Shown here one piece after another: positions 36,085-49,400 of a DNA stretch of 64,000 nucleotides (positions are counted from its first letter, which is position 1; every line of letters begins with the position of its first letter). The position numbers and the translations under genes were made by a program. The DNA lies in contig CM066914.1 in assembly GCA_033964015.1 (NCBI GenBank), positions 19,627,023 through 19,691,022 on the forward strand, read 5' to 3'. This stretch comes from Scolanthus callimorphus (lineage: Eukaryota > Cnidaria > Anthozoa > Actiniaria > Edwardsiidae). Below the pieces are notes generated by a model. It had not been told where the DNA came from. It worked only from the letters and a program-made list of their open reading frames with translations, and made no database searches.

Positions 36085-36716
36085 AGAGCAGATTTCGTAT
36101 GACTGTGAAAAGTGCCGCGAAAGAGTTGTGACGCGACTACGCGATTTACTCCGTATTTAGGGAAGAGGTCAAAACAACAGTACTCGATAGGTATCCAGGG
36201 ATGGTGAATTAGGTGGTGGGTACCGGGTACTACCTATCCCCATAAGTATCCAGTGGTTTATTTTCTCGAAGCACAAATAAGGGATACCCGATTTTGTTTC
36301 AGAAATGCGCGCCACAACTTGTCGCGCAACAAAAACATTTGTTGCAGGATGTGAAAACTTGTTGCGCGAAGTAGAGCGCGAGTCTACTTTGAGACACAAA
36401 TTCTGACTTTGTTGCTCGTTTTTCATCAAACACACAACTTGTCGCGCAACATTTTGCCAACGATTCAAGTTGATTGGTCAATAGAAATGAAGTTCTAAGG
36501 GCCAAATCCGCCTTGGTCTCGCATGTGTGATCATCAAAACAAAATGTTGCGCGACAAGTTGTGAATTTGATGAAAACGAGCAACAAACATTAGACTTGCA
36601 ACGCAACAATGTTGCGCGACAAGTTGAGGGTTTTTGTGCCTCGTATTTCCCCGGCTTTACGGCGCGGACACACGGAATACGCCGTAACTTTTTCACAGTC
36701 ATACAAAATCTGCACT
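36085..36716. mobile_element. Family A-like TIR element carrying palindromic caacttgtcgcgcaac repeats
   Basis: The left end agagcagatttcgtatgact and the right end agtcatacaaaatctgcact are inverted and TA-flanked. Between about 36300 and 36640 the words caacttgtcgcgcaac and ttgcgcgacaagttg recur in both orientations. They also produce spurious open frames on both strands. The element lies between the Ig gene and CASD1. Confidence 0.8.
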
Positions 36717-37422
36717 AACCACAGGTAGACCATGAAATTCCCAGGAAAATGAAAGGGCCCAAGGACGGACGGACAACCGACAGGACTATAAATACAGAAT
36801 TATATGTGGCTGATTAAAATCGCAGCGTGTGAATAAAAAAAGTTTTTTCTCCTCACAGGGGGAGGAAAACGTGACGTACTTTCTTGAGCCTGCAATTAAA
36901 AACATGTTATCAGCGGATACTCATCCGACGTAGAAACCTTATGTAAATCAATACATGTACCTGCGCTCACTTGTGGGTAATCAAATTTATATAAATAAAC
37001 CACATTCTAACGTACACGAATATCCTTCCACAGAATTGTGTTTTTAAAAAATCAGACTTCAGTAAGGTCAGAAATTATTTCAGTAATTTTTGTAAGCCGG
37101 CATTGAATGCTGTGTATGTTTTGCAACGATGCATTTTGGTATCTGAAGTCCACCCCCCTCGACAAATGATGAAAATACTTTAGAAATCCACTGCATGGAG
37201 TAGCGTCCGCATTTCGGCTTCAGATAGCCTGGGGGAACACGTCGAGAATCGATCAAAAGAAACGATTATTTGGATTTGTCGTTCAGGCATGGAAACCCTC
37301 CAAAGTCACCTACCGTATCGTTCGATCTATCTGACAAGTTGTTGGAGGGTAAACCATCAAAAGAAACCCGAGGAAAAGAAACGAAGGGCCATCTCAACAC
37401 TGCATCTCATGTAGCTGATCGA
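36717..37422. other. Region upstream of CASD1
   Basis: No exon recognised. The open frame that leads into the CASD1 start has no ATG before 37423, so it is probably 5' untranslated sequence. Confidence 0.4.
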
Positions 37423-40400
37423 ATGGAAACACTTTGTAAATACTGGCTGCGGTGGTGGTTCTAATCGCCTTTGTTGTTCATCTGGTTCGTGTTTTGACAC
37501 ATGGTTAGTAGTGTAGAACACTGTAAGCTTAATATAAACTTTGGTAGTTGCAATGACTTCTATATTTTTAACAATTGTGAAGACCGTGAGACGTGGGCCC
37601 GTAAACTCACAACATGAAAGACTCCTTAACTTAAATATAACTTAACCTAAAACGTCAGTTTCGTTGTTTCCTCATAACAAATTTACAAGAATTATTCAGA
37701 TCACTTTCGATCACAGAAAACGGTGCAATATTGTATTTGAATGGGAAATGATATAATTCTGCTCAACAATATCACATTAAAACCTTAGTCTTATGGTATA
37801 GGGAAAATGTTCCCTGTTCAAGGGATCCTTGGGGTTTGCAATAATGTAATTTCTTTTAGGAAGCAATTTTTCTGGGGTGTATATGTGCTATCGTATCTAT
37901 AAGTCTATTTTTGTATTGTGTGATTCCAGAAATGATTAATACCCCACCATGGAGGGAATTTATATAAGGACCCTATCTTACCACCACCCTCTGGAATACT
38001 AGTGAAAAATGCAGTGGTTCTAGGGGAAATAAGAAGTGTTTTGGACCACCCCCTGGAATTTCCATTTCTCTCCATGGTGGGGGTATGGATCTTTGCTAGA
38101 ATTGCAAATTGTATCTTAGTCTTGACTCTGTGTTTTCAGGATCAGACACCTGTATGTTAATGTTTTCTGATGGTTGGTGGAGGGGTGACATGTGGCAACC
38201 GTATGGCTGTATGATGCATAGATACATACCTAGGTAAGAAATTATTGTTTTATTTCAGAAAATATAAGATTCTCCTAAGACCACACCCACCTTGAATTTC
38301 CTAATTTGAAATACCAGCTTCAACTTGATGTAATTAACCATTTTCATGATGTTGTGAGAGCAATACCCTTGAGCCATTCAGACTCGTTCTGGAAAAGACA
38401 GCTTTTGTTATTCAAAACAGACAAGCAATGTTCTCATCCCATTTTTGTTATGTGCACAACATCGTTAAAACTGCCAATTGGGTACAGCATTGTTACAGGT
38501 GGTAAGGAAGGGGTAGTACCAAACACATTTCATTGACCAAGAGATGGCTGTTTCATGCTTCACAAAATATATATTTTTCTCACATTCCAAGCAAACAAAA
38601 ATTTCTGGTCCAAATATCTTAAACCAAAGCTCCAAAACACAACTTTCATGAATTTGTAAAATCTGGAGTCTTAGAGGTTTGTCAATCTGACATCTCGTTT
38701 CTCAGACAGAAATCATTGCATTTCCCATTTCTCTACTAATTATAATAATAATAATAATAATAATAATAGAATTTCTATAGCGCTTAATTATAAAAAATAT
38801 TCTAAAGCGCTTTACATAAGAATAGATAAAAATAGATAATAATAATTATTACCCGTTCTAGTTTCTGAAAAAGAAACTGTACTACCCTGATTGTTGGTTG
38901 TTAATGAGTTTGAGTGAAGCAATGTGACACAACAATACTATGCCAGTACCAGTATATGGTGATGACAAGACAAGGAAATGTTTGCAATAAAATTAGGAGT
39001 AACCACTTTGGCAGCCAGAACAAAAGAAATGTTGGGACTTGCCGGGCCAACAATATTCAGCATCCTACACTTCAATAATTTATTTTTATCATATTTTTTC
39101 CTCTATATACTTTAACAGTGAAATGCGAACCTGTCTCTATAATAATCCGGTGGCCTTTGTTGGAGACTCAAGAATTCGCGACCTTTACTACAAGCTTGTT
39201 AATACTCTCACTCCAGATGTTAAATCTGAAGGAAAAAAGGTGTGTCTGTTGCAAATTGTTAGCAAATTGCATTATGGTCTTCATACTATGCTGATATTGT
39301 TCTGATTAATATGTTGTCTATGTTCAAAACTAGAAGTAGAAGTTTTGGCTTTGCCTTAAAGGCTGGATTAATTTTTTTCAGCATGGAGACATAAAATACA
39401 AAGAAGGCAACCTAAGTGTGGTATGTTGTAAGCCAAAGCTGGAAAATCATGTATTTTTCATTTCTTTTAGAAAAATGCTATTTTATGTTGTATTCACAAT
39501 ATTGATGCTTTTTTTTTGTCTTTAGTCATTCTACTGGCAACCAGAAGTAACTCAGTCATTTATCAAGCTCTATAAAGACTGGACACAGGTACATTGCACT
39601 TTTAAAATAATTGTGACCATATCACTTTTCTCTTCACTTAAAGGTAACACTCAAGTCCAAAGTATTAAAGGTGAGATGCCTGCCTCGTACCCAGGTGTCT
39701 GTACTTAGCGGAAGAGGCAGATTTTGATAAAAGGCTCTATCGATGAGAAAGGCGCTATTGATGAGTGAGCAATACATCATGCGAAGGATTAGCATTAGCG
39801 CAAGGGATCACAGGAAGAGTTTCTCGACCCTTCCCATGAATCCCCTGCGCACTTCACTTTGCTCAGCCCGAAATCCGCAGGAATGCATTTGGGTACGAGA
39901 CAGGGTGAGATGCTACTCCCATATTGAGCACCCCAGTGTTTTTAATGGGAGCTGTGTCTTGGATTTGTGTGCTGTGGCAATTAGTGACCCAGGTTTTCAC
40001 TGCATGTAAGAAAGCTAGCCCAAAATTTAAGAAAATTTGCATTTTTGTTCAGTTCACTTTAATAGTTTTATTTAGTGGGCATACTTTTACAAATATTTTT
40101 TGCTTGCAAAAAATGTTTGGGCCAAGGAAATGGTTTAATGAATGAAAAAGTAGTTGACCTGATACTTTTAATCATATTCTAGTTCAACTCAAAGAGACCA
40201 AAACTCATTATCACTGGAATGTCCACAGTAAGTAAATATTTGCTTAAACACCAGGTGGTGAAAGTGTTCTACTGTTACCTCAACACATCTCAACACATCA
40301 TATTTCCCTCAGACGACGGATATTGCAGGATATTTATGTCATGTACAGAAGGCAGCTATTGGCATCCCATTAACCATATTTGGGCAGTGCATCAATGTCC

Positions 40401-43400
40401 TGAAACATAATTAACAATTAATCCTTGAAGGCAATAAATATTGGAGAAATAGTCACCAAGACAAAGTCAGAGTGACTTTTTGCAGATTTTTTGAAAATAT
40501 CAGACTATTGCTTATCGATGTTGGTAACCATCAATATTATTGATGAGTGTCAACCTAACTACACTGCCTCTCCTCCCCCACTTTTTCACTGCCCCTTCAG
40601 CAAAAGAAATCCACCCTCTGACATTTTGTGCCGATAGCAACAAACTCCATTACCTAGCACTTAGCATGTATGGTAAATTACTATTACCTATACAACTATT
40701 TAATTATTACTAAATCTGAAAAAGGTAGCTGGCATTTCACAGATGACACCAGTAGTTAGCTAACCTGTTTTTTAAACCTGCAGTGGACAATTAAACAGCA
40801 AGGGATTGAGAGTGTATCACAATATGAAAGTATGTTGCTGTATTTAGATTGTCAATTAAGAAATGTTTATTATGCAGCTGACTGGCCATCATTATATGTT
40901 TTCGCAGAAAATCTTACCCTCGCAAAGCAGGCAATGGAGGTGCTCTCCAGGATAAACGAGAAACGAACTAGATTAAAGCAACCAGGGATATTGACTCAAC
41001 CGTTTCCATCTTCACCTGCCACATTATGGATGGCGCAGGGTATGTTGGCTGCCTGTGTTGTGATAAGCATGTGTGTAAGGTCTTGGTCAGGGTAAATAAT
41101 TAAAAATCCATAATGCGACTTTTTTTCCTAAAATTCAGTTAATAGAGTCCTGAAGTACATTTCTAAATACCCAAATGCGTGTCAACTGTTTTCCTTGGTT
41201 TCAATAGCCCATTCATTTGTATTGCCCGCCACACATTTTTCTGTATTTTAACTAACTTTACACGCTTTTTCTAGCACTTAAATTTTAGGTCAAATTTTCA
41301 CCTTCGTGAAGCTCCTGACCTCGCACGATTTAAGATACTAGTATCGTCGTCAAATTTTCTGTGCCGTTAGAAGATGATAACACCTAAAAAAACATGTGAG
41401 GACATTTTTATTTTTTACTTGAAAAAGTTTTTATGATAAATTTTGCGGCAGCAAATGGAAAAAATGCAACTTTCAACTTTGCAACCTTATATTTTCGTAA
41501 ATATGCAAAATATCAAAAATCGCTTACACAGTTTTGCAGTTCATTTCTCCAAGATTAAAATCCGACAAAATTTGAAATTGTGCAAGAAATCGCTAATGGT
41601 CTGGAGCTTCTCAAGTAAACAAGGTAGTTTTTAGTTTGGGGTCATTAAAATATAAGAAAAATCTAAACTCTGCTAAAATGAACAACTTCAATAGATAGAA
41701 CAATCTTTTAGCTTTAAAACAATATATAACTGATTATCATAGCATAAATTGCGACGCGACGAGAATTTTTTCCGTAAACACATCTTTCTCCCTGACCAAT
41801 CGACCTTAAATGAGTTGAAGCCTGAGTGAGAAGCTCATTTCTTTAACTCAATTGAGCTGTGAGAATAGGTTGATTCAACAGCAAACTAAGAATTACAAGT
41901 TCCAGAACCCCTCCACCCTTTGAAAATTCCCAAATGCTGCCCATGGCAAGGGTACAGATATTTACTGGTATTGCCCATTAATTTGTTTCTCAGCCCCTAC
42001 TGTGCCATCTAAACTGCATCAGGCAAGAAAAATGATTACCAATGTCAAGATAGAAGTATTTAATTCTGTTGCTTATAAAGTCTTGTAAGTACCACATACC
42101 CATTTGTCGACTACATGTACATAGTACATGTGTGTGCTGTGATTGGTGACAAGGCCATGCATGATTTGAGTACAGATTGAGCATAGATGCATGACATAGT
42201 ACATGAATGCTTTCATGTGTTTGAAGTAACATACTATTTGAGCTTTTTTTATCAGAAAATTAGACTGGAAAACAGTCCTCCAACCACTTACTTCGGTGCT
42301 CTCTGGAGGGCTCCCCTAAAAGTATATGGGGATGATCATCAGGAAAAATTACTTCCAACAGTAATGGATAGCAAATAGGGTGTGGTCCATAACAAATGTA
42401 CCCCTAAGAGATGGGAAACAAAGTTTGGTCATACTGGTAGAGATCATTGCACGTCAGACGATGAGCTGCATAGGGTTTTGTCTGTATCCAATGACTTTGC
42501 CACTACTCGACTTCGCCACCACCAATTTCGCCACCACATCTGGTGAGATCGCCACCGGCAATGAAGTCAACATCCACTGGAGACCAACATTATTATTATT
42601 TCAATATTATTTCAATGCTGGTTTCCTCTAGCTAGAATACTGCTTTTTAGTCAGAAGGCTATATTTATAGAGCTAGAATTGTTTCATTCAAATTGTCTGT
42701 TTTGCAGCGACAATTCTTCAGTTCATGTCCTCCGTTCAGCTCCACTGGTGGCCAAAGGCAAACCACAGGCTTCCTATGATGGCTTACATTATGGGTCTCC
42801 TGTTACTGATGTGGTATGTATGACCAGGCAAATGCAGATCAATACGTTCTCTTATTCCAAAGACAGATACTACAGCAGAGTGACGGCATGATCCATTCTG
42901 TAAACGTTGGGGCATGCGAGCTGAAAGTTACTTTCTCTACAGTCTGTATAAAATCTTGCGCATGCATCAATGGCTGTTACCACAGCCTCCCCCGCGAGGT
43001 GATGAGCCTTGGGTCTTGGTACGGGAATGGACTCCAGCAAGATGTAAACAATCTTAGTGCGATCGGATGTTTATCAATTTTCCGGACAATGAAAGGCGTG
43101 GCCAACCAGCGAGTCAGGGATGGGGTTATTGAGATTGCAGTCCCTATAGTATATTTATATTTCTGATGAAAGCCTTCCTTCCCCAGTTCATAACCATCAC
43201 AGTAAACTGTTTTGAGGGCATAAGTGTGAGTTTTTGTATTGGTTTATCTGTTTTAGGAACTTGACTTTGCGCTGAATTTCTACTGCAATGGTTACATGCA
43301 AGTGTCCGATGCATCGTGTTGTCTACCTGTCCCACGTATCACCCAACTACAGTACAACACCTTTGCTGTCTTTGTCACGTGGTAAGGATGTTTGCGCAAG

Positions 43401-46400
43401 CTTAAGCCCTGTTTACACTAGCGACAAACTGAATCAACAAGAGAGAACGTAAAATCTCGAAGCACGCAATGCATCGATGGAAGGCACTAGCTCGCTCCCA
43501 GTCGCGCTAGAATGGCTAGAACGCTCCTGGATACGAGGCAGCTGATTGGTTAGTTGTTGAATTTGTCTCGTTCCTGATTGCGTTTCATTTGAAATGCGCT
43601 GTATTGTGCGCACCATTAATATTCTACTTAACATTCGATATACATAATGCACATACTCTTATGTTCGACATACAGACATAACGATATTGCTAGCGACATT
43701 AGTGCGCATACACTTATTTTGGACAAATGGACAATACACACATCCTAATGTCTGGTATATAACCAATGCGCATTTCTTTATGTTTGACAAATGAATAAAT
43801 GACTGCAGATATCCTTGTGTCCAGCACACGGACATAAAGTGACATCCCCCTATTTTGGACAAAGGCTCATAACTCTTAAGGTCCGTTCACACGGCGCAAT
43901 TGAGGTGCGATTTTTGCGGCGATCGTCGACGTCATATCCGGCGCGCGGTGTGAACGGCCAGCGATATTTGTCCGTTTGTTGGCGATCTGAAGAACATTGC
44001 ATCCGCATCACAGTGGGATTCGAACATGTCAAACGCCTGCGACATCGCAAGTGAAATCGTCATTACGATCGCCGGCCGTTCACACCGCGATGTGGGCATC
44101 GCCGTGAGATCCTGCGAACGGGTCTTGTATCTGACATAAACACCAAACCATATTTCTTACAAACGTAATTCTCCTTGAAAGTGAACCATTATGTCTTCCT
44201 CGCACTCTTTTGCATCTACAATGCCTTCTAAATGAATAAGGATCTTTCGCTGTTGCTCCGTGTTTTGTGTTCGCGGGTGAATGTTTCATAAAGTACGAGC
44301 TGTTATGTTGTTGTCTTTCTCACTATTTTCAGTGTTGTGTTGTTTATGGTCATGTTTATTTGTCGGAGAATATGGCCTCCCTCAGAACAAGAAGGAACAG
44401 CAGGTAATTTTTTGCTCGATTTTAAAGCAAAACCAGTCAATAAAGCCTGGTTCTCACTGGAACGCAAGCGCAGACGCAAGCGTAAGAAAATCGAGACATT
44501 GCGTTCCCTTGCACTTGCTTGTGCTTGCGTCTAGTGTGAACCAAGCGAACGCATGCGCAAGCAACTAATCAATGTTGATTTTAGGCTTGCGCCTGCGTCG
44601 CTATGAATCACACTTGTCATTCGCTTGCGTCCTGCGCTTGCGCTTGCGTAATAAAAGTGATATGAAAGCATCAATCCTAATGATGCAAAAGCTACCGGGT
44701 TGCTAAGAGGTCTCATTCACGGACTGCTTTGAAAACACAATTAATTAGTCGGTGCAATGTTTGCAGAATTATACAAATCGCAGTAATCCATATACTTCTT
44801 TATCAACTAACTCTAGCTAGTGAATGAACTAACGTCTACATCCACAAGTCGTTGATAGGGTTTCTTTGTGATATGTTCTTATTCAGGGTGGAGCCCACCA
44901 CACCAGTGGTCACGCAAGCTACTCTCTCCACTGGGTGTACTCCGAGTCCATGTACCCGGTCATGAAGAACCTCGCCAAGTTTGGAATCATCATGTTTTTA
45001 TTTCTACATGTGTGACAGGTTTGGAAAAATGCACTTTATTTACGTCTCATCTTCTAGCCTTCTAAAGCTAATCATGGCGACGGGGCGTCGGTTTATTGTC
45101 CTTGTCAAAAGACGGGAGAAATGACGCATTCAATTTAACCCACGATGAACGACTAGATCAGCGGGGAAAAATGGCCGGTTCACACGGCGTTATTTCAGCT
45201 GCGACTTAGCACTGCGATATTTGTCAGTTTGTTTGGCGATATGGAAAAATCGCACTGAAATTTGAACATGTCTGCGACGTCGCAAGTGAAATCGCCATAT
45301 GAACGCCGGCCGTTCACACAGCGCGATACAATTTCTATTGTAAAAATGTCAAGTGCTGCTGAGCTATATGAAATAGCGCTTTTATTTTGATATTGCTATT
45401 ATAAACAAGCTGAGCAGCATTGTTAATCTTAGTAATTTTAACGTGGAATACAGCTTGAATCTTCTTTCTTCTTCAGGTCGAATTTGTTCCTCAAAGAGCA
45501 AAAGCAGTACAGCCACACCGCCTTTGTCCTGTCCATGTTGGGTTTCTTAGTCTTGGGGGCTTACACCTGGACACCTAAAGAAACGGTAAGATATTGCTGT
45601 GTCGTATCCTAAGGATACAGAAATAGTTTCTAAAGCTCATTCGAATATGCAGCTTGAAACAATGACTTTAGCTGAAATATTCTTCTGATTTGTACTTTGT
45701 TTTCCAGTTCAACGTTTTAAACAGAGACCAGACTAACGAGTGGCGAGGTTGGATGCAGCTCGTCATATTGTTGTATCATTATATCGGTGCAAGTCAGGTT
45801 TGTAGACACCAAACTACCCAGGCTAGTACCAGAGCTCCCCGGCTCTTTACCTCGCGGGGGAGGCTCTGGTGACTTGACGCATGCGCGAGATTTGATAGAG
45901 AACCATAAGAGAAATAACTTTCAGCGCATGCCCCAATGTTAAAAATCAGCTAATCAGCGAAGGTTCTCGAATGGCTGCCACCATAGCCTACCCCGCGAGA
46001 TGGCCCCAAAAAAAATTGGCTTTTATCTGCTTACAGCCATTCTCAGTTACACGCGGTCGCCGGGAAAATAGCTTGCAAGCGAAAACTCGTTAAATTCTGT
46101 CTACTCTGAGCGCGACAAGCCGGCGAAAGCACGTGCGTTGCCATGGAAACTTTGACAAAAAATGAGTTTTCGCTTGCAAGTTATTTTCCCGGCGACCGCG
46201 TGTAACTGAGAATGGCTGTAAACAGAGGAAGCGGACAAAAGTTATGAACCTTGGGTTTGCGCCCGAGGCACAGTTGGGTCCATTTTGTATTTCGAGTGAG
46301 TCACCTTGATGTCCTAATAATGAAATGTTTTTTGTGTCCAGACTCTACCGATCTACGTGCTCATCCGCCTTCTCGTGGCCTCGTATCTCTTCTTGTCTGG

Positions 46401-49400
46401 TTACGGGCATTTTCTCTTCTTCTGGACCAAAGGGGACTACAGCCTCTACAGGTTCTGCCAGGTAACCTATTTACTATGGATAATCAAGTACATATTAAAT
46501 TCGCAAAAAGTATTTTCGGCCACTTTCGAAAACGAGAAGCATACGGGGAACAGGAGTGGGAAAGGAGGGAGGGGAGGGACAGACGCCGTGCGTCAGCTAA
46601 ACTACATTCATTTTCAAAAAGGGATTTTTATTGGGGGCCGACCATTTGATTCTTGAGGGCGGGGGGTGGAAGATTTTGAAAACAAATTTCGGTCCGAAAA
46701 AAGTCCTGCAGAGCAAATTCGTTATATAAGGAAGAGGGGGTGGCAGCGCATTAAGGAGAGAGAATAATAGATTGTAGGCTGAGTTGTCTTGTGTCTCCTT
46801 GTCTTTAGGTTATGACTCGGATGAACATATTCTGTGTGGTGTTATGTCTTGTAATGGGACGTCCTTATCAGTTCTACTACTTCGTCCCACTTGTCAGCTT
46901 CTGGTTCGTTGTCGTTTACGTCACCATGTCTGTGTTACCAAGAGTTACAGCGGCATCAGTAAGAGGTGGGTATCCTGTGGTGGGAATTATATATCCCAAC
47001 ACGTCATCACAACGAATTCAGTGATAGAACGAATTGCATTGTTGACTTGGTTCACCTATTTGTTCCAATGGCATCATCATCATCAGCGTTTCCCTCTTGC
47101 CGCGTGATCGGCATTGGTGCTTAGCTGCTTGGAGCACGGTGGAAACCGGATCTCCAACTTCTGCTCGAAGTCTTTCTTCCTCATCATTGTCTTAATGGCC
47201 TGCTGTTTAGTCACCCCGAGCAGTTCTTCCACCTTCCTCCATGATCTTCTCTTGTCACACAGGACTATTTTCTGTATGGCATCATTCGGCATTCTGCCGA
47301 TCATCGCGAGCTATAACAGACAAGTTGTGACGGTGTAACCTTTTCTGATATAAGCACTGGAATCTATCTAAAACCGAGCGAATGTACGAACAGCGAAACC
47401 CCAAAACAGCACTTATTTTCTTTGCAGATGACCCCAAACAGTATATATTTATCTGGTTGAAGTTCTTTGTCTTGTTTGGCGTCATATACGTTCTATGGAG
47501 TTCGCCGGTAAGCTTGAATGAGCGTGTAAAGCGGCAAACTTTGAGTCACAATCTTCCCCTGATCGCGATTGTTAGTTTTGCAAACCCTTCTTGAATAACA
47601 CGATTTTATCACAGCTAGAACCTTTGCATCACGACCCACGTTTTCAAAAAAATCACTTAGATATTGATTTTTGGCTTTGCTGTTCCGCCAGTCCAACTAT
47701 CGGAGCTGAATTAAACAATGCAGCGCGTACCTAAAAAACGTTTCTGGTTACGTCCCTGCTCAGTCTTGAACAAGTGGGAGGTTATGACGGTCAACCTGTG
47801 GTGAGCGCAACACCCACAAATCAGCATAGAGCGGATTTCACATGACTGTCACTACTTGTTATGTAATTGCGATTGCTTTGCGTTCTCATTGGCTACTCGT
47901 TTTTTCTCAGCCAATCAAATTCTTTAGTAAATACAATTGCGTAATTACTTAGTAGAATTGGTTCGGCTTGTGATTGGCTGAGAGAAAAGCCATTTAGGAG
48001 CAAGTGGTGATTTCTCTCGATTCTGATTGGCTAGTGATTGCTCAATTGCAATTGTTTTCACGACAGTCATGTGAAATCCGCTCTAAATCTGTACTGCTAT
48101 TGCCACGTACATAAGCGATAATGCCCCTTGACAAGCAAGATTCTTATACTTGTTAAACCTGTTTGCAGATCCTGTTTGACTGGGTATTTTCGCAGTGGGC
48201 CGTTAAACAGCTGTTTATAGATGAGAATGATAGCGTGCGCGAATGGAGGTTCCGCTCTTGGCTCGATAGATATGTAAGTCGGCATTTATATTTTTAAAAG
48301 GGTCGTCTGGATCGTGGTTACTATAGCAACGAATTACCCTTATGCTTTTGAAACTCCGCCTTTCTGTGTGTTATGCTGCTAAAAAGTAACTTGCAAAGCC
48401 TTCGATCCTTCCTTCCCTTATTATTATAAACACTTAAACAAGATACACGACCGAGACAGGCACGTGTGAACGCAAAAGGTGTTAACGTATAGAAAACAAA
48501 CTCACCACCGCGTGGGACTATAAGAGATGGACGAAGTATCGCATTGCCCAGAGGCATAGCTCGTGGAGTGGCTTTATGTGACGGGTATGTGCACTCTTCT
48601 CGCTAGAGCCTTCGGTCGCCTGCGATTGGAAGCCGACGAGCCAAAGCTCCACACTAGCCAGACGCCCTAATGTTTTGGCGACGAGAATGTAGATGCCCCT
48701 GTTCTGCCTTCTCTTCCCTTTATTGGCTCATTCTCATACCCAGGGCTCTGGGGACATCCGTTTGAGGGCCTTCGCTGATTGGCTGATTTTGAGCGTTGGG
48801 GCATGCGCAGAAAGTTGTTTCTCTCAACAACTCTGTATCAAATCTCGCGCATGCGTCAATGACGCATGACGTCACCAGATCCTTCCGCGCGAGGTCACGA
48901 AACGGGGGAGCTCTGGGTTCGAGAATGAACGGCTCTGTATCCAATCTCGTACCCAGAGCCCGTGCATCTTTGAGCCAGCGGCAAGATACAGGCGCTGGCC
49001 TAAAGATACCGGGCTCTGGGAACGAGATTGCTCTGTATCAAGTCTCGCGCATGTTTCAATGGCTGTCACCGAAGCCTCCCCCGCGAGGTGACGAGCAGGG
49101 GAGTTCTTGGTTCGAGAATGTCATTGGCTCATTTGCGCGTGTTAAATAATGTATCCGTGGAACATAAGAAGATAACATTTTCTATTGTTCAACAGATTGT
49201 ACTGTATGGGATGATTTTCGGGTTCGCCTACCATACTGCCAAACAGTTTAAAGTGTTTGACGACACGCTTAGGAAAAGGTTATTTTCTCATACGCACGCT
49301 AACATCACGATGGGCGTGTCGCTTTTAGCCTTAGGGGTAAGTACCTTATTTTCCACCTACATAGGATAGACTTTGGTTTAGAACCGACTATCAAACACAA

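Noticed and set aside
47083..47338. Minus-strand frame with [19 protein letters not shown], possibly a transposon or gene fragment
   Set aside because: It lies within a CASD1 intron with an opposite open frame; I do not recognise the family and cannot support a gene.
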